NCBI RefSeq assembly: GCF_004027225.2
Contig: NC_044277.2
Location: 31,794,495-31,858,494, forward strand
DNA from: Strigops habroptila
Taxonomy: Eukaryota; Chordata; Aves; Psittaciformes; Psittacidae
DNA length: 64,000 nt
Reading direction: 5' to 3'
A program made the translations under genes and the position numbers. The notes below the pieces were generated by a model. It was not told where the DNA came from, did no database searches, and saw nothing but the letters and a program-made list of their open reading frames with translations. This document shows, piece by piece, positions 56,601-62,931 of this stretch; within the stretch, counting starts at the first letter, position 1, and each line of letters opens with the position of its first letter.

Positions 56601-57760
56601 CTCCAAGCTGCGAAAGGTATCTACATCTTGAAATGTGTTAGTATGATCTTCTGTCATAACCTTACAATGTAAGTTGTCAGGAAACCTGTGTAATATTAGG
56701 TATAAACAACCCAACCTATAGTAACGCTATTTCTCTGGTGACTGGACAGATAAGCAAATAATACACAGTGCGGACACAGGAAAAAGATTTGTGCTTTTCT
56801 GCAGAAATAAGAATACAGAAGAAAAGTTGCCCATTCTTGTCAGACCTCTGGACTTCTTCAAAGCTCTAATGACCTGATTTGATCTAATTAGCAAGGAGAG
56901 ATAGAGTTAGCCTTGAACTACGGCATAAAATCAAAGTTCAAAACCATGGGAGATTTAAGTCTACTAATAACAAGCCAAACATAGAGGCTTCTTAAGGGAA
57001 AAACACAAACAGAAATTATGCATTTCATTATTAATCTGCTAAACATGGGAACATACAGGACTTCAGTCCAGTAACAGATGCCAAATTTCTTGCTCAGAAA
57101 TTCCATCCAACCTAGAAGCATGGGAGAAAATCCATGTTATTTTGAAAGTTCATAGTTCAGTAACTCTTTTTAGATGGTAACTTCTTAGGTCACAATCAAC
57201 TACTTTGAGCAATGTAATTTTGGAAAGTGGGATCTAATACTGAAGAATTGTCACTTAAATTCAGGAGAGCTATGAATGATTAAAACCATTAGTATCAGTA
57301 GAACATGACACTTGATCCACAAACAGGCATTTTTATCTCACAGTTCACCTCTATACAAAAAAAAAAAAAAAGGACAAACAAGTAACAAGTGTTTTAAACT
57401 GGAAAACAAGCAAGCCAAGACTGAAAGTACATTGTGTTATAAAGTGACAGCAACTATTCTAATAACATTTCTTTCTGCATGTCGCTATCAGTTTTTCCTT
57501 ACCATATATTCCATATTGGAAGCTGGTGGATACACCTGACCCCGTAATTTATTATGAAGATCCAAGATACTTTGCATATCACTGTCTGTGATAGCTCTTT
57601 TCCCTCTCTGCTTGGCGATCCACCACTCACCATCTTCATCCATGTACTTTTCCAAAAGTTCCTCTAGGAGTGTGGCATTGGGAAGAACCACTGCGGAAAG
57701 TGCTTGAGCTATGAATAGCAAGGTAGTTATTCTGAGCCATTCCTGTACTACATACTTCAT
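18358..57760 (-). CDS. CRISPLD1: CRISPLD1, complete spliced gene, 14 coding exons
   Basis: Secreted CAP-superfamily protein with two LCCL modules; the family is extracellular, and its exact biochemical role is not settled. The joined exons give 513 residues, against about 500 for the human protein as I recall it. Order: signal peptide (1 to about 23), an RGKR furin-type site (52-55), CAP/SCP domain (about 60-208, with H107, E140, H167 and the HYTQVVW and [12 protein letters not shown] signatures), cysteine-rich hinge (about 210-242), cysteine-free acidic/polar linker (243-303), LCCL 1 (about 304-403) and LCCL 2 (about 404-513). NAT at 28-30 and NYS at 205-207 are possible N-glycosylation sites. 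All introns are GT-AG and all phases close. The start is the first ATG after an in-frame TAA at 57788-57790. No break or stop was found, so the gene looks functional. Confidence 0.97.
18410..20273 (-). other. CRISPLD1: Last intron of CRISPLD1
   Basis: 1.86 kb of AT-rich intron. It contains an A-run near 19735-19747 and a nested inverted repeat at 19826-19861, listed separately. A plus-strand 103-codon frame at 19368-19679 has no recognisable domain. Confidence 0.85.
19826..19861. repeat. Palindrome plus third copy of the half-site
   Basis: TTACCAGTAATTACTGGTAA (19826-19845) is a perfect 20-bp palindrome. The half-site TTACCAGTAA recurs at 19852-19861. A longer imperfect direct repeat (ATTTCATTTACCAGTAAT) underlies the arrangement. 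It could form a small hairpin or cruciform, or be a duplicated protein-binding site. Confidence 0.85.
20274..20404 (-). CDS. CRISPLD1: CRISPLD1 exon 14 (LCCL 2, last part)
   Basis: 131 nt, residues 454-496 plus two bases of S497. Acceptor TTTCTTAG|ATA, donor GAAAG|GTACAG. Contains [27 protein letters not shown] and [10 protein letters not shown]. It sits about 7.5 kb from exon 13. Confidence 0.96.
21215..22839 (+). mobile_element. CR1 LINE, about 1.6 kb, decayed RT
   Basis: The longest CR1 copy here. Plus-strand frames show successive pieces of the ORF2 reverse transcriptase: [20 protein letters not shown], then a YLDFFKAFN segment (normally YLDFSKAFD), then [20 protein letters not shown]. 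The catalytic FADD region that should follow is lost or scrambled (about 21960-22000). A 190-codon frame (21968-22540) then covers the C-terminal region, including [13 protein letters not shown]. The 3' end has the tail TTCTATGATTCTATGAA. Frameshifts and stops show it is dead. It lies antisense to CRISPLD1. Confidence 0.95.
25893..25930 (+). repeat. CATA/TA microsatellite
   Basis: Alternating purine-pyrimidine sequence built on CATA and TA units, such as GCATACATACATACATATAT. A simple repeat inside an intron. Confidence 0.9.
27893..27968 (-). CDS. CRISPLD1: CRISPLD1 exon 13 (LCCL 2, middle)
   Basis: 76 nt, completing R428 through D453. Acceptor ATTTCAG|GGTG, donor GAT|GTAAGT, phase 0. Encodes [20 protein letters not shown], the counterpart of exon 9 in LCCL 1. 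Confidence 0.96.
27969..30153 (-). other. CRISPLD1: CRISPLD1 intron between exons 12 and 13
   Basis: 2.2-kb intron with one short CR1 tail at 28085-28148. Other sequence is unique-looking, and no frame has a recognisable product. Confidence 0.85.
28085..28148 (+). repeat. CR1 LINE, minimal 3' end
   Basis: Only the last 60 or so bases of a CR1: a GGTTGGACTTGATTATCTTA block, then CCAACCTAGTTGATTCTATG and ATTCTA. An extreme 5' truncation. Confidence 0.85.
30154..30226 (-). CDS. CRISPLD1: CRISPLD1 exon 12 (LCCL 2, first part)
   Basis: 73 nt, completing V404 through P427 plus two bases. Acceptor TTTCTTCAG|TTC, donor CCAAG|GTGAAA. Encodes [15 protein letters not shown] and SHCP. Only 93 nt of intron separates it from exon 11 (30227-30319). 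Confidence 0.95.
30320..30363 (-). CDS. CRISPLD1: CRISPLD1 exon 11 (LCCL 1 end), microexon-like
   Basis: 44 nt, completing G389 through residue 403 plus one base. Acceptor TTCTTCAG|AAAA, donor ACAG|GTTAGC. The donor is a poor match after GT, so splicing may be less efficient here. Encodes [14 protein letters not shown], the closing LCCL 1 strand. Confidence 0.93.
30878..31187 (+). repeat. CR1 LINE, 3' end fragment
   Basis: About 310 bp of CR1 3' end, covering the end of ORF2 ([20 protein letters not shown] in the plus-strand frame) and the 3' UTR with a CCATTCCATGATTCTCTGAT tail. Its stop-free frame of about 100 codons is residual LINE coding sequence, not a host gene. Confidence 0.93.
31442..31506 (+). 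repeat. A-run followed by (AACC)n microsatellite
   Basis: An A-run passes into tandem CCAA units, at least six in a row near 31470-31494, then AAACAAACC. One of several A/C tracts on this strand. Confidence 0.92.
32586..32612 (+). repeat. 27-base poly(A) run
   Basis: An uninterrupted run of A within an intron. On the transcribed strand it is a U-run. No retropseudogene is visible directly 5' of it. Confidence 0.9.
33849..33979 (-). CDS. CRISPLD1: CRISPLD1 exon 10 (LCCL 1, last part)
   Basis: 131 nt, residues 346-388 plus two bases of G389. Acceptor TTTTTCAG|CAA, donor ATTGG|GTAAGT. Contains the LCCL hallmark [11 protein letters not shown], then [15 protein letters not shown]. It has the same length and phases as exon 14 of LCCL 2. 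Confidence 0.96.
33980..34708 (-). other. CRISPLD1: CRISPLD1 intron between exons 9 and 10
   Basis: 729-bp intron. Contains an A/C-only tract at 34091-34130 near exon 10. Nothing else is recognised. Confidence 0.85.
34709..34775 (-). CDS. CRISPLD1: CRISPLD1 exon 9 (LCCL 1, middle)
   Basis: 67 nt, completing R323 through M345. Acceptor TTCTTAG|G, donor ATG|GTAAAT, phase 0. Encodes [20 protein letters not shown], the LCCL core with the C-P-x-x-C pair and the V-x-G-S-x-x-Y strand. Confidence 0.96.
34901..34961 (-). CDS. CRISPLD1: CRISPLD1 exon 8 (LCCL 1, first part)
   Basis: 61 nt, completing S303 through N322 plus two bases. Acceptor TTTTAG|CTC, donor AATAG|GTATGG. Encodes the opening LCCL 1 strand with cysteines at 308, 316 and 321 ([16 protein letters not shown]). 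Confidence 0.95.
35054..35233 (-). CDS. CRISPLD1: CRISPLD1 exon 7 (acidic/polar linker)
   Basis: 180 nt, completing E243 through residue 302 plus one base. Acceptor TGAAACAG|AGG, donor ATGT|GTAAGG. The product is rich in E, Q, S, T and P and has no cysteine, so it is probably a flexible spacer between the CAP/hinge part and the LCCL pair. It seems about 13 residues longer than the human linker as I recall it, which accounts for the 513 total. Confidence 0.93.
35234..36296 (-). other. CRISPLD1: CRISPLD1 intron between exons 6 and 7
   Basis: 1.06-kb AT-rich intron with no repeat element or frame of note. The long plus-strand frame crossing 35977-36444 is antisense to exon 6 and is a shadow. 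Confidence 0.85.
36297..36397 (-). CDS. CRISPLD1: CRISPLD1 exon 6 (cysteine-rich hinge)
   Basis: 101 nt, completing K209 through the first base of codon 243. Acceptor GTATAG|GGG, donor AGAG|GTATGT. Encodes [20 protein letters not shown] and a GGGCRENLC run, a compact disulphide-rich hinge following the CAP domain. Confidence 0.96.
36398..37303 (-). other. CRISPLD1: CRISPLD1 intron between exons 5 and 6
   Basis: 906-bp intron, nearly a third of which is the CR1 tail at 36553-36827. The rest is unremarkable. Confidence 0.85.
36553..36827 (+). repeat. CR1 LINE, 3' end fragment
   Basis: About 275 bp of CR1 3' end (GGAGGTTTAGATTGGATATT block, AGGCTGCCCAGTGAAGGGGT block, tail GATTCCATGATTCTA) in the intron between exons 5 and 6. 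It starts only about 155 bp from exon 6 and is antisense to the gene. Confidence 0.92.
37304..37419 (-). CDS. CRISPLD1: CRISPLD1 exon 5 (CAP domain)
   Basis: 116 nt, residues 171-208 plus two bases of codon 209. Acceptor CCATAG|GTTG, donor CCTAA|GTAAGT. Contains [16 protein letters not shown] and the CAP2 signature YLVCNYSP, with a potential N-glycosylation site at N205. Confidence 0.96.
37420..38944 (-). other. CRISPLD1: CRISPLD1 intron between exons 4 and 5
   Basis: 1.5-kb AT-rich intron. I recognise no repeat family or coding segment in it. Confidence 0.8.
38945..39077 (-). CDS. CRISPLD1: CRISPLD1 exon 4 (CAP domain)
   Basis: 133 nt, completing codon 126 through residue 170. Acceptor TTTCATAG|G, donor CAG|GTATGT, phase 0. 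Contains the YDEVRDF block with E140 (CAP-site glutamate) and the [11 protein letters not shown] motif with H167 (second CAP-site histidine). The cysteines at 152, 156, 160 and 165 are typical of the CRISPLD/PI15 branch. Confidence 0.96.
39204..39322 (-). CDS. CRISPLD1: CRISPLD1 exon 3 (CAP domain)
   Basis: 119 nt, residues 87 to the first two bases of codon 126. Acceptor TTTCAG|ACATGG, donor GGAAG|GTAGTT. Contains the [17 protein letters not shown] block, H107 (first CAP-site histidine, in WEHG) and [11 protein letters not shown]. In that last motif most CAP proteins have GEN; here position 118 is Gln. Confidence 0.96.
39380..39401 (+). repeat. (AAAAC)n microsatellite
   Basis: Four tandem AAAAC units, 58 bp beyond the exon 3 acceptor in the adjoining intron. 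Confidence 0.85.
42016..42035. repeat. Overlapping palindromes with AP-1-like core
   Basis: CTCCATGGAG (42016-42025) overlaps GGAGTCATGACTCC (42022-42035). Both are perfect palindromes. The second contains GAGTCA and TGACTC half-sites similar to AP-1/bZIP sites. Whether anything binds is unknown. Confidence 0.75.
44709..44736 (+). repeat. 14-bp tandem duplication, telomere-like
   Basis: Two perfect copies of TAGGGTTTTGGTTT, followed shortly by a T-run. The TTAGGG-like and TTTTGG words recall telomeric variants, but two copies prove nothing. Confidence 0.85.
45931..45970 (+). repeat. (AAAAT)n microsatellite
   Basis: About seven tandem AAAAT units after an A-run at 45922-45930. It probably grew from an A-rich tail, but no retroelement is recognised immediately upstream. 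Confidence 0.9.
46591..46738 (+). mobile_element. LTR-like fragment, avian ERV type
   Basis: Starts with TGTCGTGGTTTGAGCCCAGC and continues through CCGGTAACTCGGAACCACAT and CTCTCTCACTCCCCCGC. This resembles the start of an avian endogenous-retrovirus LTR that I know from neoavian genomes. It ends in TAACA, so it begins TG and ends CA, but at about 148 bp it is too short for a full solo LTR, and no target-site duplication is obvious. The assignment comes from memory of the family, not an alignment. Confidence 0.45.
46780..47400 (-). mobile_element. Ancient CR1-type LINE, RT fragment
   Basis: The minus strand has a K-A-F-D-T-L word (47332-47349), which matches the RT region of CR1. About 475 bp further along the same strand comes a block (46870-46900) corresponding to the LEYC-VQFW part of ORF2. 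Order, strand and spacing agree with a CR1 fragment. Similarity is low overall, so it is old. It is the only LINE here lying sense with CRISPLD1. Confidence 0.6.
50930..51432 (+). mobile_element. CR1 LINE, about 500 bp 3' end
   Basis: The plus-strand frame reads [20 protein letters not shown] and [15 protein letters not shown], the end of CR1 ORF2. It is followed by the [19 protein letters not shown] block and the 3' UTR ending CCAACCCTAATGATTCTGTA. One frame break separates the two coding blocks. A comparatively well preserved copy. Confidence 0.95.
52210..53190 (+). mobile_element. Ancient CR1/L3-like LINE remnant
   Basis: A heavily decayed LINE. A P-G-P-G-S-I word (from about 52298) fits the RT motif PGPDGI. 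Near 52600-52660 there are traces of the EFFEGVNKHVDK and KAFDKVP region. A clear F-S-V-N-T-C-K-V-M word (52942-52968) matches FNVNKCKVM of CR1/L3 elements. A later block near 53055-53085 resembles the VIVDNS-type segment. Spacing and order agree. It resembles older amniote CR1 families more than the avian tails in this window. Confidence 0.6.
53333..53404 (+). repeat. 72-bp A/C-only tract
   Basis: Seventy-two bases contain only A and C, with four A-runs of 8-15 bases separated by CC, CCC and ACCAC. It follows shortly after the ancient LINE remnant. Confidence 0.9.
55290..55800 (+). other. Pyrimidine-rich strand-asymmetric stretch
   Basis: About 500 bp strongly skewed to C and T on the plus strand (purine-rich in the CRISPLD1 transcript). 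The stop-poor frames of 70-85 codons here reflect this composition and have no domain. It may be a decayed simple or interspersed repeat. Confidence 0.5.
57356..57371 (+). repeat. Short poly(A) run
   Basis: A run of A close to the exon 2 donor on the intron side. Simple repeat. Confidence 0.8.
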
Positions 57761-57825
57761 GATGAATGATCTCAAAATGCTCAGGAGTTAGCTCCAAGAC
57801 AAGGTCTTTCTTCCAGGTCTGTTGG
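57503..57825 (-). CDS. CRISPLD1: CRISPLD1 exon 2 (start exon; CDS 57503-57760)
   Basis: Encodes residues 1-86. 57761-57825 is 5' UTR after the TTTACAG acceptor. The ATG at 57758-57760 has A at -3, and an in-frame TAA lies 30 nt upstream. The product begins [10 protein letters not shown] with a hydrophobic signal peptide likely cleaved after LSA (residue 23). It continues through the RGKR site and the helix-1 region of the CAP domain ([20 protein letters not shown]). The donor is ATG|GTAAGG, phase 0. A TTG 15 nt upstream is in frame but unlikely to be used. Confidence 0.96.
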
Positions 57826-58794
57826 CTGTAAATGCATAAGGGACAGTAACGTCATTTGGAGACTGAAGCACTTGCCTGTATGAACTTACTAAGCAACAAG
57901 AACTGTAGTTTGTACAGTTTGCACAGTTTGCCACTGTTGTTTTAGGGGGAGAAACCAGGATGCTACTCTGCTTTTACTCTAGTAAGTATACACTGTTGAT
58001 TTGGGAAGATAGCTTATCTTCAACCTTATGAACTTCAGTTTGTTCAAGCGGTTTTATATGGTACACTGGCATGCACATTTCATTGCCTGCATGCAAGAAA
58101 CCATGCTTTTCATAGCTACTTAAAAGGAGCCAGACATCAACGAAGATTAGACTGTAGATAAGGTCTTCCAGTATTGGAATTTAAGAACAAAGTAAGTTAA
58201 AAGGCTTACATCCATTGCCAAAATAATAACTGAAAACCACAATGAAGTTGATATGAAATATTCCCTCTTGGTGCATTTCAAAATACGACTTTGATTAAAG
58301 GGTTTGGTTTTGGTTTTTTAATGATTTCCAAAAACCTAAATAAAGTATTCAACTCGAGAAAGCAAATGAGGGTTGATGGGGTTAGCCTATTCAGCAAACA
58401 AAGACAAGCACAGATAACTCTGAAAAAGTAGTACCACTTCCAAGAACAGCATATTCCAACACTGCCTATTGCATGACTGAGTGCTCTAGGTAAGACAGCT
58501 ATGGTCACTCCTACGCCCTGGGTGAAAACGCGTGGATCCCGCCACACCGAGCGCGCCGAACTCAGCCGCTGGGAGGGAAACAAAAAGCGGCGAAGGAGGC
58601 AGAGCTGGGCTCTCTCCAGCGCACCGCCCCGGCCCCAGCCCCGCTCGCCAAGGGGCTGCCGGCCCCAGGACCCGCTCTCCGGCCGGGGCGCCCCGCGTCC
58701 GCCGGAGTCCGTATCTCGCCGTACCCCCCGCCGCGGGGAGGATGCTGCGGGGAGCCGCCGGGCGCCCCCCCACAACGCCCTTACCCCTCCGGCG
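57826..58794 (-). other. CRISPLD1: Proposed CRISPLD1 intron 1
   Basis: 969 bp between the CpG-island donor (58789-58794, GTAAGG) and the acceptor at 57826-57827. The 3' half is AT-rich, and the 5' end lies in the CpG island. It depends on the proposed exon 1. Confidence 0.5.
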
Positions 58795-59025
58795 GCGGCT
58801 GCCTCCTCCCTCCGCAGCCAGCTTCGCTCCGCCGACCACCTCCTCGACAGGCCCGCGCCGGGGCCGGGGCTGGGGGGCGCAGGAACGGCCTCCCCCCGCT
58901 CGCTGTAGCGGGCAGCCGCGGTGCGGATGCGTCCAGCAGCGGAGCGCGGCGAGGGGCTGCCGCTGAGATAGCCGCCTCCTCCCCCGCCTCCGGATCACTG
59001 CCGCCCGGAGGAGCTCCGCGATTCT
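58795..59025 (-). other. CRISPLD1: Proposed noncoding exon 1 of CRISPLD1
   Basis: Inside the CpG island the minus strand has a strong donor, GAGGG|GTAAGG, with the exon ending at 58795. The next exon begins after an acceptor at 57826-57827, so a 969-bp first intron is implied. The 5' end is set only by a TATA-like box (GATAAAT, 59051-59057) about 25-30 nt upstream. Both the donor and the transcription start are inference. Confidence 0.45.
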
Positions 59026-59050
59026 CCTGCTGGCTCCCGCCCCGCCGGGC

Positions 59051-59057
59051 ATTTATC
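59051..59057 (-). promoter_or_regulatory. CRISPLD1: TATA-like box toward CRISPLD1
   Basis: GATAAAT on the minus strand within GC-rich sequence, a possible weak TATA element placing a transcription start near 59025. Inference only. Confidence 0.3.
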
Positions 59058-59319
59058 GCGGGCGGCGGTGACGTGCGGCGGACACCCCTCCCCGGCACCC
59101 CGCGGGGCGGGAGGCGCCGCGCTCCGGGCTCCGCGCCCGACAGCGGCCCCACATCTGCGCCCGCACCCGCGACCGCACTGCCCGTCCTCCCCGCGGCCGG
59201 GTGCGGCGGAGCCCCTACCAGTCCCCCGGGCGGTGCCTCGAGTGTGGCGGGCAGGAAGGGTCGGCTGGGACCTCTGCATCCTGCCAGAAGCTGGCCTCGG
59301 TCCCGCAAAAGCTGTCGAC

Positions 59320-59327
59320 CATAAAAG
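59320..59327 (+). promoter_or_regulatory. TATA-like box facing away from CRISPLD1
   Basis: CATAAAAG on the plus strand at the outer edge of the CpG island. It could drive a divergent noncoding transcript, but no downstream exon is recognised. Confidence 0.25.
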
Positions 59328-59350
59328 GTGGAGAGAAGCCCTGATCCCGG

Positions 59351-61740
59351 CCGCCTCCACCCGGTGGTCGCTGAGGAGAGGATGCTGAACCAGCATGCTC
59401 CTGCTGAGATAAAGCAAGGAGAAAAAGCTGGATGTGCATACGCAAGCTCCGCAAAAGTCCGGAACATGTCAATATGGCTGGAGGTATCAGGGCAGGAATT
59501 CTGCTGTGGATTCAGACCAGCAGCATGAGACTTCTCCTTACGAAGTAAAATTCAAAACCTTGTAACCACTCACTTCTGTTTCTGGCAAGACTAGGTGTTA
59601 AATATGTACTTTTTCATTGTATTTTCATCAAAGTCTTCTAGCCTGAATTTTGTATGCAAGTGGATTGAGACAATGTTTCATTTATTTAGTATAATTTGGT
59701 ACATTGAGCTAATGGCAGGATTGACCAGATTCCAGGCTTCACAGGATTGCTGTACCAGCTTGCAAAGGTTTTCTTTATTTTCATTTTCAGAAACTGAGAG
59801 GCTGAGGTTAAAATTCATCAGAATCCAGCTGGCTTCAGACTGGCTGTGTAAATGCTTCCAAATTTCATGGGCCCAAGAGAAACAATGCCATGCAAGTAAC
59901 ACACTGCTTCTTACAGTACTTTCTAGTTTTAGTTAAAATTTCCATAAAGACTTTGAAACTAGCCTGTCTAGCAGGATGCTATAGGTACTTTGTTATGCGC
60001 TGTGGTATGCAAAAAATTTTTATGCTCTATATTGGTTTAAGACTTTTTCTTTGCAATGCTGGGAAGTGGACGTATGCACCCAGGTATCAGGCACTGAAAT
60101 TCCCAGCAAAACCATGTGAGGTAAAATGCCACTGTGCAGCTGGATACGCAGACTAGATGCAAGTTTTTTCATGGTTTATGCACCAGGATGTCTTAACATC
60201 AGTCATTTTTGGTGCAGAAGAGTGAGTTCTATTTGTAGTTTGGACAGCCAAAAGAGTTTGAAGAAAGGAGAAGGAAACAAAAAACTAGAACTTGCTGGAG
60301 TCTACAGTCTGCTGGAGTCAGATCTGGATTTTCATAATACTCACATCCCATTTGTCTTGCTACATGGGCTTCCATCCTCTGTAGACCCCTGGAGGCCAAG
60401 ACGTAAACTATACCATTGAGGTACAGCTTCACCATCATCACCCAGTAAAGAATACATGTCACACCAAGCCATTTATTCTGTGTACAGGCACAAGTGCTAT
60501 TTCATTATAAAGCTGCAGAAAAGGTTTACTGTTATAGCTATTAATGGTTGCACACAAAAACTGAAAAATTCTAAAGGAGTGAAGATATTTATGGGGTTCC
60601 TATCAATCACTGGAAAGCACAGAAGCTTCCCCTTTCACTCAGCTCTGGACATCTGCTGGGTTTCAAACAATATAGATCAAACATCACCTTCCATCTTTCA
60701 TTCTGAGTGTTCATCATAGTTCTTAGAAAGCACTTGATCAGATTTGGTCTTTGTCAGGTTGAAGACCTTATTTTATTGTAATACAAGTTTTAGATCAAAT
60801 AAAATAAATACTATTTTAAAAAGAGCTAGGCCTCATTGGAATTGATCTTTATCTCTTTCTTTTTGGGTTATCAAGTAATTTATCAACAAGTGAATAAACC
60901 CATTACACTCTGTGAACTGTGCCCTTTTCATTTGGTATATGGCCATATGATTTGTGACCACGTAAAAGTGTTGTGATTGACAAGTTATATTTTGACCTAA
61001 AGTTGTGTATAAAATTAAATGTAACTGCCTGGATCTGTTGTCTTAATCAGCTTGGGGGAGACCCTTTTCTCCTCTTTTGTTATATTGGATTCTATGAAAC
61101 CTCTGACACTGAGGATACAACTGCCATCCATAATTTAAAATTGTTGCAATAAACAGTTAAGCACCATTACATCTCCTGAAACTAAAACCAACTATCCTCC
61201 TTTCCCAAAGGCACAAGCGGTCAGACAGATTCAGTAACTGTTTTCTGAACAGCTGTAGCAGCAACAACAGCAATTGTGACAAGAAAAAAACACACAAAAA
61301 AAAACCCCAAAATCACTTGAAAGAAATTAGAAATGGGTCACCAGGTATATGCTGGACAAACACTGAGAATATGGCACCAAGAAAATCTTAGGAAAGAAGA
61401 TTTTTGGGGAAAGAGTATCTTCTGCTGTTTAGGTCTTCCAGGGGTCAAGAAGGCAGAATCCAGCAGTCATTGTAAGTAAATGAAGGCCTGAGTGAAAGAT
61501 ACTTTAATCCATCATCAATTTGTTTTCCTAATAGAAATAACACACAGGGCCCCCATCTGTGGATAATTGGGTTGAGAAAGAGTGACATGAGCAAGTAGGA
61601 AAGAGAGAAAGGCTCTAATACATATGCACACATATTTAGCAAACCTGCTAAATTATAAGAGCTGAGCTTTTAATTGAAAACAGAAGGAGGAAGAAAAATC
61701 CAGGCCACCTTTCTGTGGATTTTAAAAATTTTTATTTTTT
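59351..61740. other. Upstream intergenic, no gene seen
   Basis: AT-rich sequence beyond the CpG island. Frames of up to 113 codons show no domain, cysteine pattern or splice context. An A/C-only tract lies at 61284-61312. Confidence 0.6.
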
Positions 61741-61777
61741 TTTTTAGTTTAAATACCTTCTGCTTTGCTGCTTGGCA

Positions 61778-62052
61778 TTACAGTATCACAGCACTGCATT
61801 GGCCAAAAGGAACTATTAAAGTCTGATCCATTACAGGCCTTTGGTGCCACTTTCCATTTTTTTTTCTTTTTTTTTTTTTCCTTCCAAAAATTAGACCCAC
61901 AAAAGCAGTGTTTGGTTGTTGCCTGGTCCTGTAAGCAACTAATAACCATGGGAACAGTTTTTGCCAGGAATACCCTCTGTACACCTGAAGTTCAATCCCT
62001 GGAGTTGTGTCACAATATTATGTGTATCACAAACCTTCTGTCAGGCGTGTAA
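61778..62052 (-). pseudogene. Decayed retroelement integrase-like fragment
   Basis: On the minus strand a short frame (61984 to 61778) contains WQKLFPWLLVAYR and, after a spacer, LIFGRK (plus coordinates about 61877-61966). This order and spacing recall the C-terminal part of the integrase core in Ty3/Gypsy and retroviral pol proteins. An A-rich insertion (about 61856-61880) interrupts it on the distal side. The flanking frame 62041-62265 is not recognised, and no other pol domain was found. Read as an old, non-functional fragment. Chance similarity is possible. Confidence 0.4.
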
Positions 62053-62265
62053 GTAAGCTCCAGTGACCTTCAAATTAGGCACCCCTCTGCCTATATGTCC
62101 TAACAGTATGGCAGATTGCTCTAGACCCTCACAAAAAATGCCCAAGCAGGAAACTTTTAAGGAGAAACATCTATAAGGTGGGAGACCAGTTTTCAAATTT
62201 AATCTCTTCCTGATGTGGAGCAGGCTCTTCAATGCTCCTTTGCTGAGATCTAATACGCCCACCAT

Positions 62266-62931
62266 GTTGCTGAGTGGTCTGATTTGATTTTGCTTTTTGA
62301 TTAATCTGTTTCATTTTACAAATAAACATCCATAGAGCTAAAAAAGGGAAAGATATCCATCTGCAAGTTGGTGGCTAAAATGGAGGAACTGTGATCAAAG
62401 CCTTGCTTTAAGTTTTTGCCCAAACTGCCTCTACAGTTTTTGATTTTCTGCCTGGTCTCAAAAGTCACAAAAGACTTCTGGCAGGGACAACAAATGAAGT
62501 AAAGAGATGATGGGTGTTAGTATTTGTGCTGTTGCGGGTATGGCAAGGAAACCTTTATCCAAACCACAATTATTGCAATGTTGCAAGACCTTTTGATAGA
62601 TGGATTCACTCAGCTGAAAATGTGTTAGCCACATTGATTGCTGAGGACCTTGTGAACTGTTTTATTCTTGAGGAACATAGCTATATTCATAACTCAGAGA
62701 CACAACTCAACAAAAAGCAATGGGACATAGCTTTCCCGTGGTTAGATTTACCAGAGCAAAAAGATGCATCAATCAGAAGTCGTAGAAGCACCTGAACACC
62801 TTACATGTACCAGGTAGCATTTCCTTTTATCAACAGGCATCACTATGCATTCTGTAGTATAGTTTGTGCAACACGCTGTTTGTTCAAGCGTTGGTCATCT
62901 TTAGACATTGTAGCATCTTAGAGAAAATACC
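62266..62931. other. Intergenic, no gene seen
   Basis: A plus-strand 93-codon frame (62514-62795) has no recognisable family. Nothing else is supported. Confidence 0.5.

Larger units (their letters stand above)
39323..57502 (-). other. CRISPLD1: CRISPLD1 intron 2, 18.2 kb
   Basis: The largest intron, between the start exon and exon 3. It holds an (AAAAC)n run at 39380-39401, an (AAAAT)n run at 45931-45970, an LTR-like fragment near 46591-46738, an ancient minus-strand CR1 near 46780-47400, an avian CR1 tail at 50930-51432, an ancient CR1/L3-like LINE at about 52210-53190 and a pyrimidine-rich stretch at 55290-55800. Long first introns of this kind often hold enhancers, but none can be identified from sequence alone. 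Confidence 0.85.
58510..59350. promoter_or_regulatory. CRISPLD1: CpG island, CRISPLD1 promoter
   Basis: About 840 bp of dense CpG and GC, by far the most GC-rich part of the window, 0.7-1.6 kb upstream of the start exon. It lies in the right place and orientation to be the CRISPLD1 promoter. Long open frames on both strands (up to 228 codons) follow from the GC content and are not genes. Confidence 0.88.

Noticed and set aside
57761..57775. TTG five codons upstream as the start codon
   Set aside because: The ATG at 57758-57760 aligns with the start of known CRISPLD1, has A at -3 and is the first ATG after an in-frame TAA.
58278..59528. Many overlapping long reading frames on both strands, up to 228 codons
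   Set aside because: They all lie in the CpG island, are rich in A, G, P and R as expected from GC content, overlap each other in most frames and match no protein family.
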